The position numbers and the translations under genes are program-made. Shown here piece by piece: positions 25,481 through 36,737 of a DNA stretch of 64,000 bases. Source of the stretch: Marinobacterium rhizophilum (GTDB lineage Bacteria; Pseudomonadota; Gammaproteobacteria; Pseudomonadales; Balneatricaceae); contig NZ_CP073347.1 of NCBI RefSeq assembly GCF_024397915.1, positions 744,001 to 808,000 on the forward strand, written 5' to 3'. The stretch's first letter is position 1, and every line of letters starts with the position of its first letter. Below the pieces are notes generated by a model, which was given only the letters and a program-made list of their open reading frames with translations, did no database searches and was not told the DNA's origin.

Positions 25481-25500
25481 ATGATGCATGGATGCATCAT
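25481..25500. promoter_or_regulatory. Perfect palindrome between nfeD and slipin genes
   Basis: ATGATGCAT-GG-ATGCATCAT is a perfect 9-bp inverted repeat with a 2-nt spacer, 147 bases before the slipin ATG. No T-run follows. It could be a protein-binding site or a short RNA hairpin. Confidence 0.35.
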
Positions 25501-25646
25501 CATTGGCTGAAGGCCAATGCGAGTCTTTGAAAAACAAGGGATTTCGCAAAATTCCGCCCGGTTTTCAAGGACGACCGATGAAATAGGCAGGGATGCCTGT
25601 TTCATTGCCGGGTGAATAAGTCAGAAGGTCTGAAGGAGTAGTACTT

Positions 25647-26507
25647 ATGTTGATTGATGGAATCGTACTCGCCGGTATTTTTCTGGTGCTGGTGGTGGTT
25701 ACTGTGGCGCTGGGCGTCAAAACCGTACCCCAGGGCAGCAAGTTCGTGGTGCAGCGTCTGGGCAAATACCACAAGACTCTGGGGCCAGGCCTCAATATCA
25801 TCTTTCCGTACATCGATGCGGTGGCTTACAAGGTGACGACCAAGGACATCGTGCTGGATATTCCGTCCCAGGAAGTGATTACGCGGGATAACGCCGTGAT
25901 CATTGCCAACGCGGTGGCTTACATCAATATCGTATCGCCGGAGAAGGCGGTCTACGGCGTGGAGGACTACCGCTTTGCCATCCAGAACCTGGTGCAGACG
26001 TCTCTGCGATCGATTGTGGGCGAGATGGACCTGGACGACGCGCTGTCCAACCGCGATGCCATCAAGGCCAAGCTCAAGGGCGCCATTTCCGATGATATCT
26101 CCGACTGGGGCATTACCCTCAAAACCGTAGAAATTCAGGACATCAACCCCTCCGACACCATGCAGCATGCGATGGAAGAGCAGGCCGCCGCCGAGCGTGG
26201 CCGCCGCGCCACCGTGACCCGTGCCGACGGTGAAAAGGCCGCCGCCATTCTGGAGGCCGAAGGCCGGCTGGAGGCTTCACGTCGCGATGCCGAGGCCCAG
26301 GTGGTGCTGGCCCAGGCGAGCCAGACCGCCATCGAAAAGGTCACCGCGGCGATCCAGAACAACGAACTGCCGGTGATGTACCTGCTGGGTGAGCGCTACA
26401 TCGAGGCCATGAAAGACCTGGCGGCATCCGACAATGCCAAGACCGTGATCCTGCCTGGAGATATTCCGGCGGCGGTGCGCGGCATCATGGGCGGTTTAAG
26501 CAAGTAG
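25647..26507 (+). CDS. SPFH/band 7 (stomatin-like, QmcA-type) membrane protein
   Basis: Slipin-type protein of 286 residues with one N-terminal membrane helix (about 2-22). The SPFH domain (about 25-185) contains VVQRLGKYHKTLGPGLNIIFPYID, ALSNRDAIKAKLKGAISDDISDWGI and EIQDINPSDTMQHAM. A coiled-coil region follows (EEQAAAERGRRATVTRADGE). It belongs with the NfeD-like gene upstream. It is likely a scaffold of membrane microdomains or a protease-modulating factor, inferred from the family. GGAG lies upstream of the ATG. Confidence 0.92.
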   Translation: MLIDGIVLAGIFLVLVVVTVALGVKTVPQGSKFVVQRLGKYHKTLGPGLNIIFPYIDAVAYKVTTKDIVLDIPSQEVITRDNAVIIANAVAYINIVSPEKAVYGVEDYRFAIQNLVQTSLRSIVGEMDLDDALSNRDAIKAKLKGAISDDISDWGITLKTVEIQDINPSDTMQHAMEEQAAAERGRRATVTRADGEKAAAILEAEGRLEASRRDAEAQVVLAQASQTAIEKVTAAIQNNELPVMYLLGERYIEAMKDLAASDNAKTVILPGDIPAAVRGIMGGLSK

Positions 26508-26578
26508 CTGGCAGTGGCGGTGCTTGACGGGGCGGTGCGCAGTCTCCTGGCACAGGTTCCTGTTTCGGGGAGGCATTG

Positions 26579-27487
26579 ATGGGCTTTAGCATCGAGCAGC
26601 TGCAGGCCTTTGTTGCGGCGGCGGAGCAGGGCTCCTTCTCCGCCGCCGCGCGGCACCTGCGCAAGGCGCAATCGGTGGTGAGCGTGGCGGTGAACCATCT
26701 GGAGATCGACTGTGGTGTGGCCCTGTTTGATCGCAGCGCCCGCAGTCCGGTGCTGACTCCGGCGGGTCAGGCCCTGCTGGCCGATGCCCAGGCGATCCTG
26801 CACCGCTGTGACGAGATGCGCAGCAGTGCCGCCGCCCTCAACCAGGGGCTTGAATCCCGCTTGGCCCTGGCGGTGGATGCGGCCATTCCGCTGGAATCCC
26901 TGGTGCAAACGCTGCGCGGTTTCGAACAGACCTTTCCCCACCTGGAGCTGGAGTTGCTCAACCCCACCAGCAGCGATGTGGCACAGCTGGTGAGCACCGG
27001 CCGGGTTGATCTTGGCGTTATGTTCGAACAGGAGTTTTACCCCCGCGGGTTTCACTTCAAGGGCATCGGGCACGTCGAAGTGCTGGCCCTGGCCGGGCCT
27101 TCTCACCCGCTGGCGGCGCTCGACAGCGTGGGGCTGGCGGACCTGGAACAGTATCGCCAGTTGATGGCCACCACCCGGGCCATGCATTTCAGTCGCCAGC
27201 CCGAGCTCAAGGGCGGGCGCAGCTGGCGAGTCGAGAGCCAGTACGGCATTCTGGCGCTGCTGCGCGAGGGTTTTGGCTGGGCCTATCTGCCGCGTCATTT
27301 TGTGCAGGACGCGCTGGAACGCCAGGAGGTCAAACAGCTGGCGCTGGGTTTTCAGCAAGTTAATATCCAGACCGGCATCGATCTGATCTGGAGTCGCGAC
27401 AAGGCCCCGGGGCCGGCGGGTCGCTGGTTGATTGATTCACTCAGCAGTGCGGCGGCCTCGGCAGCGCCCGGTTCCACCCACGGGTAA
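26579..27487 (+). CDS. LysR-family transcriptional regulator
   Basis: Regulator of 302 residues. It has an N-terminal winged helix-turn-helix (SIEQLQAFVAAAEQGSFSAAARHLRKAQSVVSVAVNHLE, about 3-41) and a substrate-binding domain (about 90-290). The ATG at 26579 follows GGGGAGG. The target is unknown, as neighbours on the same strand (slipin, ICMT-like gene) are not typical LysR partners. Confidence 0.9.
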   Translation: MGFSIEQLQAFVAAAEQGSFSAAARHLRKAQSVVSVAVNHLEIDCGVALFDRSARSPVLTPAGQALLADAQAILHRCDEMRSSAAALNQGLESRLALAVDAAIPLESLVQTLRGFEQTFPHLELELLNPTSSDVAQLVSTGRVDLGVMFEQEFYPRGFHFKGIGHVEVLALAGPSHPLAALDSVGLADLEQYRQLMATTRAMHFSRQPELKGGRSWRVESQYGILALLREGFGWAYLPRHFVQDALERQEVKQLALGFQQVNIQTGIDLIWSRDKAPGPAGRWLIDSLSSAAASAAPGSTHG

Positions 27488-27536
27488 TCGAGGGCCCCGC
27501 GTACGCGGTACGCGCACGGGTGAGGAGTGCAACAGG

Positions 27537-28004
27537 ATGACGGTTGATCAGCTGGAAACCAAGGTGCCGCCCCTGGCGATCGTGCTGATTTGCGCGCTCT
27601 GCATGATCGCTATTGCACGGGTTTTTCCGGGACCCGCGCCTGTGGCCGATGTGGGGCGGGTGCTGGCTGTCTTTTGTCTGCTGGCGGGCGGGTTCCTGGC
27701 CGTTGCCGGTGTGCTGGCCTTTCGGCGGGCGCAGACGACCGTTGATCCGATGCTGCACAGGCGTGCCACTGCACTGGTCACCACGGGCGTTTACTCGATC
27801 ACCCGCAATCCGATGTACGTGGGGCTACTGTTTGTCCTGCTGGCGCTAGGCTGTTACCTGTCCAGCCCGTATGCCATGGTGATGTGCGTACTGTTCGTGC
27901 TGTACATGAACCGTTTTCAGATCAGGCCTGAAGAAGCACTGCTGGAGTCCATCTTCAAGGATGCCTATCGGGCATACCGGGCCCGGGTGCGCCGCTGGCT
28001 GTGA
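27537..28004 (+). CDS. Isoprenylcysteine carboxyl methyltransferase family membrane protein
   Basis: A 155-residue inner-membrane protein with about four helices and the ICMT/PEMT-type signature. The signature is TTGVYSITRNPMYVGLLFVLLALGCYL (about 81-107), then EEALLESIFKDAYRAYRARVRRWL at the end, where E and R residues help bind SAM. Bacterial members methylate small or lipid substrates that are mostly unknown. GAGGAG precedes the ATG at 27537. It lies 50 bases after the LysR gene. Confidence 0.85.
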   Translation: MTVDQLETKVPPLAIVLICALCMIAIARVFPGPAPVADVGRVLAVFCLLAGGFLAVAGVLAFRRAQTTVDPMLHRRATALVTTGVYSITRNPMYVGLLFVLLALGCYLSSPYAMVMCVLFVLYMNRFQIRPEEALLESIFKDAYRAYRARVRRWL

Positions 28005-28100
28005 ATCCGGCGGGCTGAAACCCTGTGGGCGTTCCTGTTCGCGGCTGTTAAAGGCTCTGAGCACTGGGTGATTAGGGTGTTTACGCCGCAACCTATGGCT

Positions 28101-28418
28101 GCCGGAGCGCATGACATTGGTGCGCAGGTTCTCAAGGCTCAGATGAGAGCCGTTGCAATCGTCGGGGATCACCGGGCCGCCGATAAAGCCTTCTTCGGTG
28201 ACCTCGGTCCAGCGCACGTTGGGGGTCCAGATCGACTTCACTTCCGAGCGGTTAACACCGGGCAGCAGGAACACTGCGTAGTTGATCGGTTTGAACAGCT
28301 GCTGGAAGTCGCGGCTGAAGATACCACCTTCGGTGGTTTCGACGACGATGCGCACCGCATTGCCGAGTCCTGCCAGATCGTCCTTGTGATCCCGTTTGTT
28401 TGTCGATAGCCACTGCAT
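28101..28418 (-). pseudogene. Internal fragment of an RND-superfamily (MMPL-type) transporter gene
   Basis: On the minus strand this stretch has strong coding bias and reads DDLAGLGNAVRIVVETTEG, RDFQQLFKPINYAVFLLPG, SIWTPNVRWTEVTEEGF and GGPVIPDD. These match, from memory, an early periplasmic segment of large RND exporters of the HAE3/MMPL group (about 800 residues). Only about 106 codons remain. The similarity stops near 28101, where the frame runs on into antisense of the ICMT-like gene. The remnant begins 21 bases after the hybrid kinase stop and looks like debris of a deletion or rearrangement. The family call is from recognition and needs a search. Confidence 0.6.
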
Positions 28419-28439
28419 TGCTACTCTGTCTGCCAATCT

Positions 28440-30843
<2,404 letters not shown>

Positions 30844-30851
<8 letters not shown>

Positions 30852-31623
30852 GCGCGGGCGCCTGGGGTTGCGGTGCCAGGTACTGCCGGCTGTAAAGCAG
30901 TTTCAGCCGGGACAGGCTGCCATCGGCGCGCAGTTCGCCCAGCCGGCGGTTGATGTAAGGCAGGTGCCGTTCCAGCTCGCCGCCACGACGCACCGCAATG
31001 TAGTAGTGTTCGGTCGTCAGGGAACGGGGTAGGGGTTCAATCTGCGTGTCCAGCTTGAGCCTGAGGCTTTGCAGCCGGCCGGTCTCGCGGCCCAGCGGCA
31101 TATAGTCGATACGCCCCAGCGCCAGCTTGGCAAAGTTCTGCTCCCCGCTGGAGACCCATTCGACCCGGCCATTGCGGCGTACGAACTGGTCGTACTGATC
31201 ACCGAAGCTGTCGCCCAGCAAGAGTCCGGCGGTTTTGTGCTGCAGGTCTTCTAGGGTGTTAAAGGCGAAGCGGCGTTCGCGGTTAACGAAGATGGCCACT
31301 GGGTCGTCGAGCACGTAGTCGTTGGCATAGCTAAGGTATTCCAGGCGCTCATCGGTGATATAGGCGCTGACCACGATATCCACCTGGCCGGCTCTGGCCT
31401 CGCGCAGACAGCGTTTCCAGTTGGCACGCACAGCCAGTTCCACGCTGTACCCGAGCTCGCCAAACAGGTGCTGCACCACGTGCGGTGCCACGCCTTTGAG
31501 CTCGCCGTCCTGATCCCAGGACAGGGGCGGGTAGATGGGATGGCCACAGGCGACAAGATTCTGCGCAAGCGCCGCGCCCGGCAGCACAAGGCCGGCAAAC
31601 AGTGCCGTGGCGAGCCACCGCAT
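30844..31623 (-). CDS. Periplasmic solute-binding protein (SBP_bac_3 type), likely sensor partner
   Basis: A 259-residue exported protein with signal peptide MRWLATALFAGLVLPGAALA. The family 3 binding-protein fold begins CGHPIYPPLSWDQDGELKGVAPHVVQHLF and includes VDIVVSAYITDERLEYLSYANDY. The ATG at 31623 overlaps the response-regulator stop (TGATG). No ABC permease or ATPase is nearby. The protein sits between a response regulator and a hybrid kinase, so it probably presents a ligand to the kinase periplasmic domain. The layout is like TorT in the Tor system, although TorT is of another binding-protein family. Confidence 0.85.
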
Positions 31624-32351
31624 CAGCTGCAATCGACGCTTTGGGGCGTGAACAGGTAGCCGGCGCCATGTACCGTAAGGATGAGCCGCGGGTCGGCGGG
31701 GTTGTCGTGCAACTTGCGCCGCAGGCGGCCAATCAGTACGTCTATGGTGCGGTCACTGGGTACCCATTCGCGGTTACGCATGCGGTCCATCAGCTGATCG
31801 CGGCTCAGGGTCTGGCCGACGTGGCGCATGAGGGTGGCCAGCAGCTGAAATTCACCTTCGGTGAGGGTGGTGCTGTTGTGCTGCGCGTCGATCAGCTGGC
31901 GACTGTCCATGTTAAGTGTCCAGCGGTCAAAGCTTTTCAGGTGTGCAGCCGGCGCGGCGGCAGTCTGGGGCTGCTGGCAGCGGCGCACCCGCCGGATAAG
32001 GTTTTTCCCCCGGGCGAGGATCTCACGGGGGTTGAAGGGCTTGGTGACGTAGTCATCGGCGCCGCACTCAAGGCCAATCAGCCGGTCGATGGCATCATCC
32101 CGGCCAGTGACCAGAATAATGCCGATCTCGGAGCCAACGCGCAGTTCGCGGGTCAGGGTCAGGCCATCCTTGCCGGGCAGACGAATATCCAGCAGCACCA
32201 GTTCGATCGCCTCGGTACCGAGTAGTGACTCGGCCTCCTCGGCGGTGCTGGCGCAGAACACCCGGAAGCCTTCGTGCTCGAAATAGCTGGAGAGGCACTG
32301 GCGGGTTACTTCGTCGTCATCGACGACCATGACCGTGGCAACGGCAGACAT
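31623..32351 (-). CDS. OmpR-family response regulator (TorR/ArcA-like)
   Basis: A 242-residue two-domain regulator. The receiver (about 5-118) has the acidic pocket VVDDDEVTRQ, phospho-Asp in LVLLDIRLPGKDG, Thr in LVTGRDD and Lys in DYVTKPFNPRE. The winged-helix DNA-binding domain (about 145-238) has LTEGEFQLLATL and RTIDVLIGRLRRKL. LVTGRDDAIDRLIGLECGADDYVTKPF closely follows E. coli TorR from memory. The ATG at 32351 gives a normal N terminus. It is first gene of the regulator / binding protein / hybrid kinase operon. Targets are unknown. Confidence 0.92.
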   Translation of the reverse strand: MSAVATVMVVDDDEVTRQCLSSYFEHEGFRVFCASTAEEAESLLGTEAIELVLLDIRLPGKDGLTLTRELRVGSEIGIILVTGRDDAIDRLIGLECGADDYVTKPFNPREILARGKNLIRRVRRCQQPQTAAAPAAHLKSFDRWTLNMDSRQLIDAQHNSTTLTEGEFQLLATLMRHVGQTLSRDQLMDRMRNREWVPSDRTIDVLIGRLRRKLHDNPADPRLILTVHGAGYLFTPQSVDCS

Positions 32352-32528
32352 TAAGGGGGCAACTCCGTACATTGCGCAAGTTGCAGGCAGTGTAACCAAT
32401 ATAGGCGAATGCAGACAGCCAGGCGCCGCCCGCTGTCGCAACGGCATACAAGGCAGTGTCTGTCAGGCAAGGTGGGACGGTGTCAGAGGCCGTATGCGGG
32501 CAAGGGCGCCGATGCCGGTTAACACGCC

Positions 32529-33149
32529 TTAGCGCGGATCGAGCTTGCTGCTGCGCCGAAACAGCAGGGTGCCATAGAAGATCAGGATGTAGCCCAGCAG
32601 TTCCAGCCCTTCCTGCACGATGTTTTTAGCCAGCGAATCATGGGGGGCAGGCAAGACCAGCTCCCAGACAGACCCGGTACCCAGGACGCGGCTGAAAAAC
32701 AGCAAAATGGCAAGGCCGATCAGGATATGGGTAAAGGGTACCGAGTGTGTTGCCGCCGCCATGGCGGGCATGATGGTCTTGCGCTGGAAGGCGGCGAGAA
32801 TCAGGGTAAGAATGGCCACCAGCAGGGCGGGGTATACCCAGAAGCCATGGCTGATCTGGTCGAAGGCCGCATCCTGCTCGCGGATGAACAGGCAGCTGAA
32901 AAAGCCGGCGACCAGGGTATAGAAGCCCCGGCCGAAGGGGCGACGCGCCGACAAAATCCAGAAAAGTACAGAAGAACTCAGTAGCAGTGCTTCCTGCGAC
33001 AATTCAGTGACGCTGGTTTCTGATACTTCACCATTGAAAAGGCCGGTGTCCAGGCTCACTGCCAGCGGTACCCAGAGCATGGCGATAACCAGTGCGACAA
33101 AACGAACGATCGCACGCAGGACGGTGGTGGTATGGGAACGGGTGTTCAT
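32529..33149 (-). CDS. Multi-pass inner-membrane protein, unknown function
   Basis: A 206-residue protein with about six predicted membrane segments (around 11-30, 50-66, 75-90, 103-120, 138-155 and 175-195). The cytoplasmic ends are basic (C terminus FRRSSKLDPR). Codon use fits the window. I do not recognise a family. It lies upstream of the response-regulator operon on the same strand, but 177 bases separate them, so co-transcription is not assured. Confidence 0.7.
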   Translation of the reverse strand: MNTRSHTTTVLRAIVRFVALVIAMLWVPLAVSLDTGLFNGEVSETSVTELSQEALLLSSSVLFWILSARRPFGRGFYTLVAGFFSCLFIREQDAAFDQISHGFWVYPALLVAILTLILAAFQRKTIMPAMAAATHSVPFTHILIGLAILLFFSRVLGTGSVWELVLPAPHDSLAKNIVQEGLELLGYILIFYGTLLFRRSSKLDPR

Positions 33150-33520
33150 AAGAGTAGTATCTGTCGAGGTTCACGCAGATGCCAGGCCCGGCATGATGGG
33201 CGCTGCCCGCGGGCTGGAAACTGTCAATTTTGCCGCTGGCTGGATGCTGGATCGCGATAGCTTGTATTGCGGTTGCGTCGTCAAAGTCGGTATTACCGCG
33301 CTGCTCGTGCCTAAGCTCGAGGGGCACTGCATCGCGAGCGGCGCAGTATAGCCAACTTGCAAGCCTCGCGCCAGCGCCTGAAAGCGGCGCTAGACAGGGC
33401 CCGCAGTCGCCGTTGCAGCGCAAAGAGCCGTGGCTGAAAGCGGATATGATGCCGATAGGCGGCTTAATACCGGATGAAAACCGTCAGGGCTCCATGTTGC
33501 TGTGAAGCTACGCACCTGCA
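33150..33520. other. Intergenic stretch without a supported gene
   Basis: About 370 bases between the HupE-like gene and the unknown membrane-protein gene, both on the minus strand. It likely holds the promoter of the latter. No gene or convincing terminator was seen. Confidence 0.5.
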
Positions 33521-34840
33521 CTAGCTCAGTTGCCAACCCATGGCATCGATCAGATCCAGGCTGCGCTGGCCGGACCAGAGGAGTGCCGCCAGCACGCAGG
33601 GTGTGGCCAGCAGGGTACGAAACGCCAGTCTTTGCGGCGGCCAGTAGCGCCCGAGCAGCCAGAGCAGCGGCAGCGCCAGCCCATAGATCGACAGTTGCGC
33701 GAGCTCAACGCCAAGGTTGAAGCCGAACCATAGCAGGAGCGTGTCGCCGGCGTTCTGCCCGCTGGCCTGCGCCAGCATGAAGGCGAAGCCCAGGCCGTGT
33801 AGCAAACCAATCAGGAACACCCGCCCGGCCAGCAGGCGTTGCTGAGCGCCCAGTAGCAGACAGGCGCCGCTGTAGAGAATCGATAGCGCAATAGCGGTTT
33901 CGATCAGGGGTATAAACCAGGCGGCGCCGGTGATCAGGCCCGCGGCACCGAGCGCCAGGGTGACGGAATGACCCAGGGTGAAGGCCAGGGAGTTGTGTAC
34001 GAAAACACGCCAGTGACGCGCCGCCAGAATCAGGATCAGCATGAAAAGCACGTGATCCAGCCCGATCAGCACATGGTAAAACCCGGAACCCAGGCTGTCC
34101 CGCAGCTGCCAGGGGCTGCTCGCCTGAAGTGGCTGTGCCAGCACACCTGAGGAGGTGAGGCGGGTGCGCTCGCCATCCTGGTGAAGGGTCAGGATATTAA
34201 TCGATCGTGCGGCGATATCGGGCCATTCAGCCGGATTGCTGCGGATCTGTGCGAGCTGCTGCAGCGGCTGGCGGTAGAAAATCCGAAAGTCGATGACGGC
34301 GTCCGTCAGCGCCGGGGGGGCCTGGCCAAGATCCAGTGGGCGGGTCAGTTCCGTGCGGACCTGGGACAGGTGGCTGAAAGGACTGCGGTCCTGGATGGGC
34401 TGGATGCGGATGGCGCGGATCTCGGGGGCCGCAACGGGAGGAACGGCTGGGCTCCCGTCAGGCTGTGACGCGCCGACCAGCTGCAGTGCCGCAGCCAGCC
34501 GTGCATGCAGCTGTTGCGGATTGGCCTGCAGGCTGGCGGTATCCAGCAGCAGGCCGTCGGGGCCGCTGGCGACCGGGTTGGCCCGGGCATAGGGGACACC
34601 GTGCAGCGGATGCAGCGGGTCCCAGTCGCGGGGCAACAGTACCGAGGCGAGCGGGAGGCGGGCATGTATCAGGGTGCCGCCATCCTGGGCCTCGACATGC
34701 AGGATACGGCCAAGAAAGTTCTGAAAGTGCGCCTGGGCCGGGGCGCAGATCAGCAGCAACAGTATCGACAACGATGACAGCAGGGGGGCAAAGGTCTTGC
34801 GCTCTTGTGCCGCAGGGGCAGGTGTACGGGGTTGGCTCAT
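33521..34840 (-). CDS. HupE/UreJ-like membrane protein
   Basis: A 439-residue protein with an N-terminal signal or anchor (about 18-37) and a large periplasmic domain (about 38-245). The C-terminal membrane domain is of the HupE/UreJ type with about 6-7 helices. It contains the family pattern GFYHVLIGLDHVLFML (about 252-267), HNSLAFTLGHSVTLAL, LIETAIALSILYSG and FLIGLLHGLGFAF, whose His/Asp residues are thought to bind nickel or cobalt. It lies 77 bases downstream of the secreted VOC gene and is probably read from that gene's sigma-54 promoter. Metal specificity is unknown. Confidence 0.85.
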   Translation of the reverse strand: MSQPRTPAPAAQERKTFAPLLSSLSILLLLICAPAQAHFQNFLGRILHVEAQDGGTLIHARLPLASVLLPRDWDPLHPLHGVPYARANPVASGPDGLLLDTASLQANPQQLHARLAAALQLVGASQPDGSPAVPPVAAPEIRAIRIQPIQDRSPFSHLSQVRTELTRPLDLGQAPPALTDAVIDFRIFYRQPLQQLAQIRSNPAEWPDIAARSINILTLHQDGERTRLTSSGVLAQPLQASSPWQLRDSLGSGFYHVLIGLDHVLFMLILILAARHWRVFVHNSLAFTLGHSVTLALGAAGLITGAAWFIPLIETAIALSILYSGACLLLGAQQRLLAGRVFLIGLLHGLGFAFMLAQASGQNAGDTLLLWFGFNLGVELAQLSIYGLALPLLWLLGRYWPPQRLAFRTLLATPCVLAALLWSGQRSLDLIDAMGWQLS

Positions 34841-34917
34841 CGGGGGGCACCTCGGACAAGGTGGTAGAAAGTGCTGCCCCGGGTGGGGGCAGCGGGTCTG
34901 TCGAAAGCTGAGCGGGT

Positions 34918-35523
34918 TTAGCTACGGGGATCCCAGAGGCGGTCCGGGGTCGTTTGCTCGTACCCCATTCCGTTGGGTGCCGACACCAGTTCCATCTGCA
35001 TGCCCCAGGGTGACATGAAGTAAATCCAGGTCAGACCGGCCATAGGACCTTCGGTGAAGGGGTGGGGCTCGCCCAGGAAGGTTACGCCCTGTTCTTTCAT
35101 GGACGCGATGGCGGCGTCCAGGTCATCGACATAGAAGGCGATATGGTGACCGCCGATATCGCTGTTCTTGGGTTGTGCTGTGCGCTGGTCGGGCGAGGTG
35201 TATTCGAAAATCTCGAAGTTGGTGCCGTTGCCGCAGCGCACCAGGTGGGCGACCGGGATGGTGGCCCGCGGGTTCACGTCCAGGTTGTCCTGCATCCAGT
35301 TGTCCTCGAAGGGACCGAACGGACCTATGGTGAAAAAGGCCTGGCAGCCCATTACATCCACCAGGAAGTCCACGGCCTGATCGGTGTCGGGAACGGTGAA
35401 ACCAAAATGATCGGTGCCGCGCACCCCGGGAGTGGTGGCGCTTGCCAGGGAGCACAGGCTGGCCAGCAGCAGCGTTGCCACTGCCTTGCCGAGCCGGGTT
35501 GCGCTGAAAGTACGTGAAGCCAT
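34918..35523 (-). CDS. Secreted VOC (glyoxalase/dioxygenase fold) family protein
   Basis: A 201-residue protein with an apparent signal peptide (ATRLGKAVATLLLASLCSLASA). The VOC domain begins RGTDHFGFTVPDTDQAVDFLVDVMGC, and later segments are GGHHIAFYVDDLDAAIASMKEQG and GLTWIYFMSPWGMQMELVS. Likely metal ligands are His (DHFGF), His (HHIAF) and Glu (MQMELV). The ATG at 35523 follows AAGGA and gives the export signal. A strong sigma-54 element and the shared enhancer-like repeat lie upstream (35567-35752). Reaction unknown; most VOC enzymes are cytoplasmic, so export is unusual. Confidence 0.85.
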   Translation of the reverse strand: MASRTFSATRLGKAVATLLLASLCSLASATTPGVRGTDHFGFTVPDTDQAVDFLVDVMGCQAFFTIGPFGPFEDNWMQDNLDVNPRATIPVAHLVRCGNGTNFEIFEYTSPDQRTAQPKNSDIGGHHIAFYVDDLDAAIASMKEQGVTFLGEPHPFTEGPMAGLTWIYFMSPWGMQMELVSAPNGMGYEQTTPDRLWDPRS

Positions 35524-35566
35524 GAGCGTTTTCCTTCTTGTGGTTATGGGATCGCTCATAGCACAC

Positions 35567-35582
35567 AGCAAGTTGGATGCCA
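35567..35582 (-). promoter_or_regulatory. Sigma-54 promoter of the VOC-HupE operon
   Basis: On the minus strand TGGCAT-CCAAC-TTGCT fits the -24/-12 consensus TGGCAC-N5-TTGCW with one mismatch. The start of transcription would be near 35555, about 32 bases before the VOC ATG. Confidence 0.72.
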
Positions 35583-35720
35583 GCAACCCGGGTTACGGGC
35601 CACAAAAGCGGGCAGCGCCCGTGCTGGCACGGTTTCGGGGCGGTCTGGCCAGGGCCCCGTGGCTGGCTGAACGGTACCCAGGGCGGGAAAACGACGCGGG
35701 CGCGGCGCGGCAGCGGCAGA

Positions 35721-35752
35721 CTGTCGCAGCGGGGGCTGCGACAGTCTGTTGC
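35721..35752. promoter_or_regulatory. Enhancer-type repeats upstream of the VOC sigma-54 promoter
   Basis: CTGTCGC (35721-35727) is followed by GCGACAG-T-CTGTTGC (35738-35752). The second element has the same layout as those at 44806-44820 and 47872-47886. It lies about 155-170 bases upstream of the -24/-12 element, a normal distance for an enhancer-binding-protein site. Confidence 0.65.
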
Positions 35753-35781
35753 AGCCACTGTCAGGCTGATGGGTGCGGCTT

Positions 35782-36600
35782 TTACGTGTTGGTGCTTTTC
35801 AGCCACTGGGTGGGGGACAGCCCCAGGGACTGGCGGAACACCTTGGCCAGGGCGGGTGGCCCGCTGTACCCCACGGCATGGGCGACCCAGTCTGTGGGCC
35901 GGCCTTCACGCAGCAGTGCCTGGGCCAGGCCGATGCGCCATTGGGTGAGGTAGTCCCGCGGTGTCTGACCGACCGTATCGCGAAAAGCCGAGGCAAAGCG
36001 GGCGCGGGACATGCCGGCCTCGGTGGCCATTTGCGCCAAGGTCCAGGGGTGCTGTGGCAGTTCGTGCAGGGCGTTCAGGGCGCGCGCCAGGCGGGGGTCG
36101 GCGAGTCCCGCCAGCAGACCGACATCCAGCGTATTGCTGTCCATCAGGTGGCGAAACAGCTGAATGATCAGCAGTTCACAGAGCCGGTCGATGGCGGCCT
36201 GGCGGCCACAGCGATCGGTCAGGGCTTCGTCGAACAGCAACTCCAGCGTGCGGCCCAGGCCTTCGAGCTCGGCCAGCTCCAGCAGGATCGGGGTACCCAG
36301 TGCCCGGGACAGGGGATTGCGCCCTGAACCAAAACTGAAATCACCGCAGACCGTTTCGGCGCCTTCCGGCCCTGGTATCAGGCTGTGGCCTCTGGGCTGC
36401 ATAAAGAAGATCAGGCTGGGCTGTTCCACCCTGCGGTCGGGGGCGCCATCGACCTGCAGGCGCAGGCTGCCTTTTTTCAGCAGGTGGATGTGGCCAATGC
36501 CCTCGGTACTGTCGTAGCGCGATGTCTGGCACAGCGGGCCGCTGTTGAAAATGCGGGCACGCAGGTGAAAATGCTGAAGCAGGGTGGCGAGCCTGTCCAT
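35782..36600 (-). CDS. AraC-family transcriptional regulator
   Basis: A 272-residue regulator. It has an N-terminal cupin-like ligand domain (about 1-150, AraC_binding type with MDRLATLLQHFHLRARIFNSG) and a C-terminal double helix-turn-helix domain (about 165-268). The second domain shows QMATEAGMSRARFASAFRDTVGQTPRDYLTQWRIGLAQALL and AHAVGYSGPPALAKVFRQSLGLSPTQW. Members with this N terminus often control nearby oxidoreductase genes. It is divergent from the cytochrome P460 gene, which is its most likely target. Confidence 0.9.
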   Translation of the reverse strand: MDRLATLLQHFHLRARIFNSGPLCQTSRYDSTEGIGHIHLLKKGSLRLQVDGAPDRRVEQPSLIFFMQPRGHSLIPGPEGAETVCGDFSFGSGRNPLSRALGTPILLELAELEGLGRTLELLFDEALTDRCGRQAAIDRLCELLIIQLFRHLMDSNTLDVGLLAGLADPRLARALNALHELPQHPWTLAQMATEAGMSRARFASAFRDTVGQTPRDYLTQWRIGLAQALLREGRPTDWVAHAVGYSGPPALAKVFRQSLGLSPTQWLKSTNT

Positions 36601-36737
36601 ATAAAATACGCCTGGATAATTAATAAAGACTTAAAGATATCAGCAGTCTCGTTTTGTCGTCCACTATTGCATGGAGACCACCGCGGGTCGGCGTCTTCGC
36701 AGGCGGGCCCGCTTTCAAAACCTAGTGGAGGTGCAAC

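Noticed and set aside
36680..36700. Possible sigma-54 promoter for the P460 gene around TTGCA
   Set aside because: The -12 half is present but no TGGC-type -24 element lies at the required distance.
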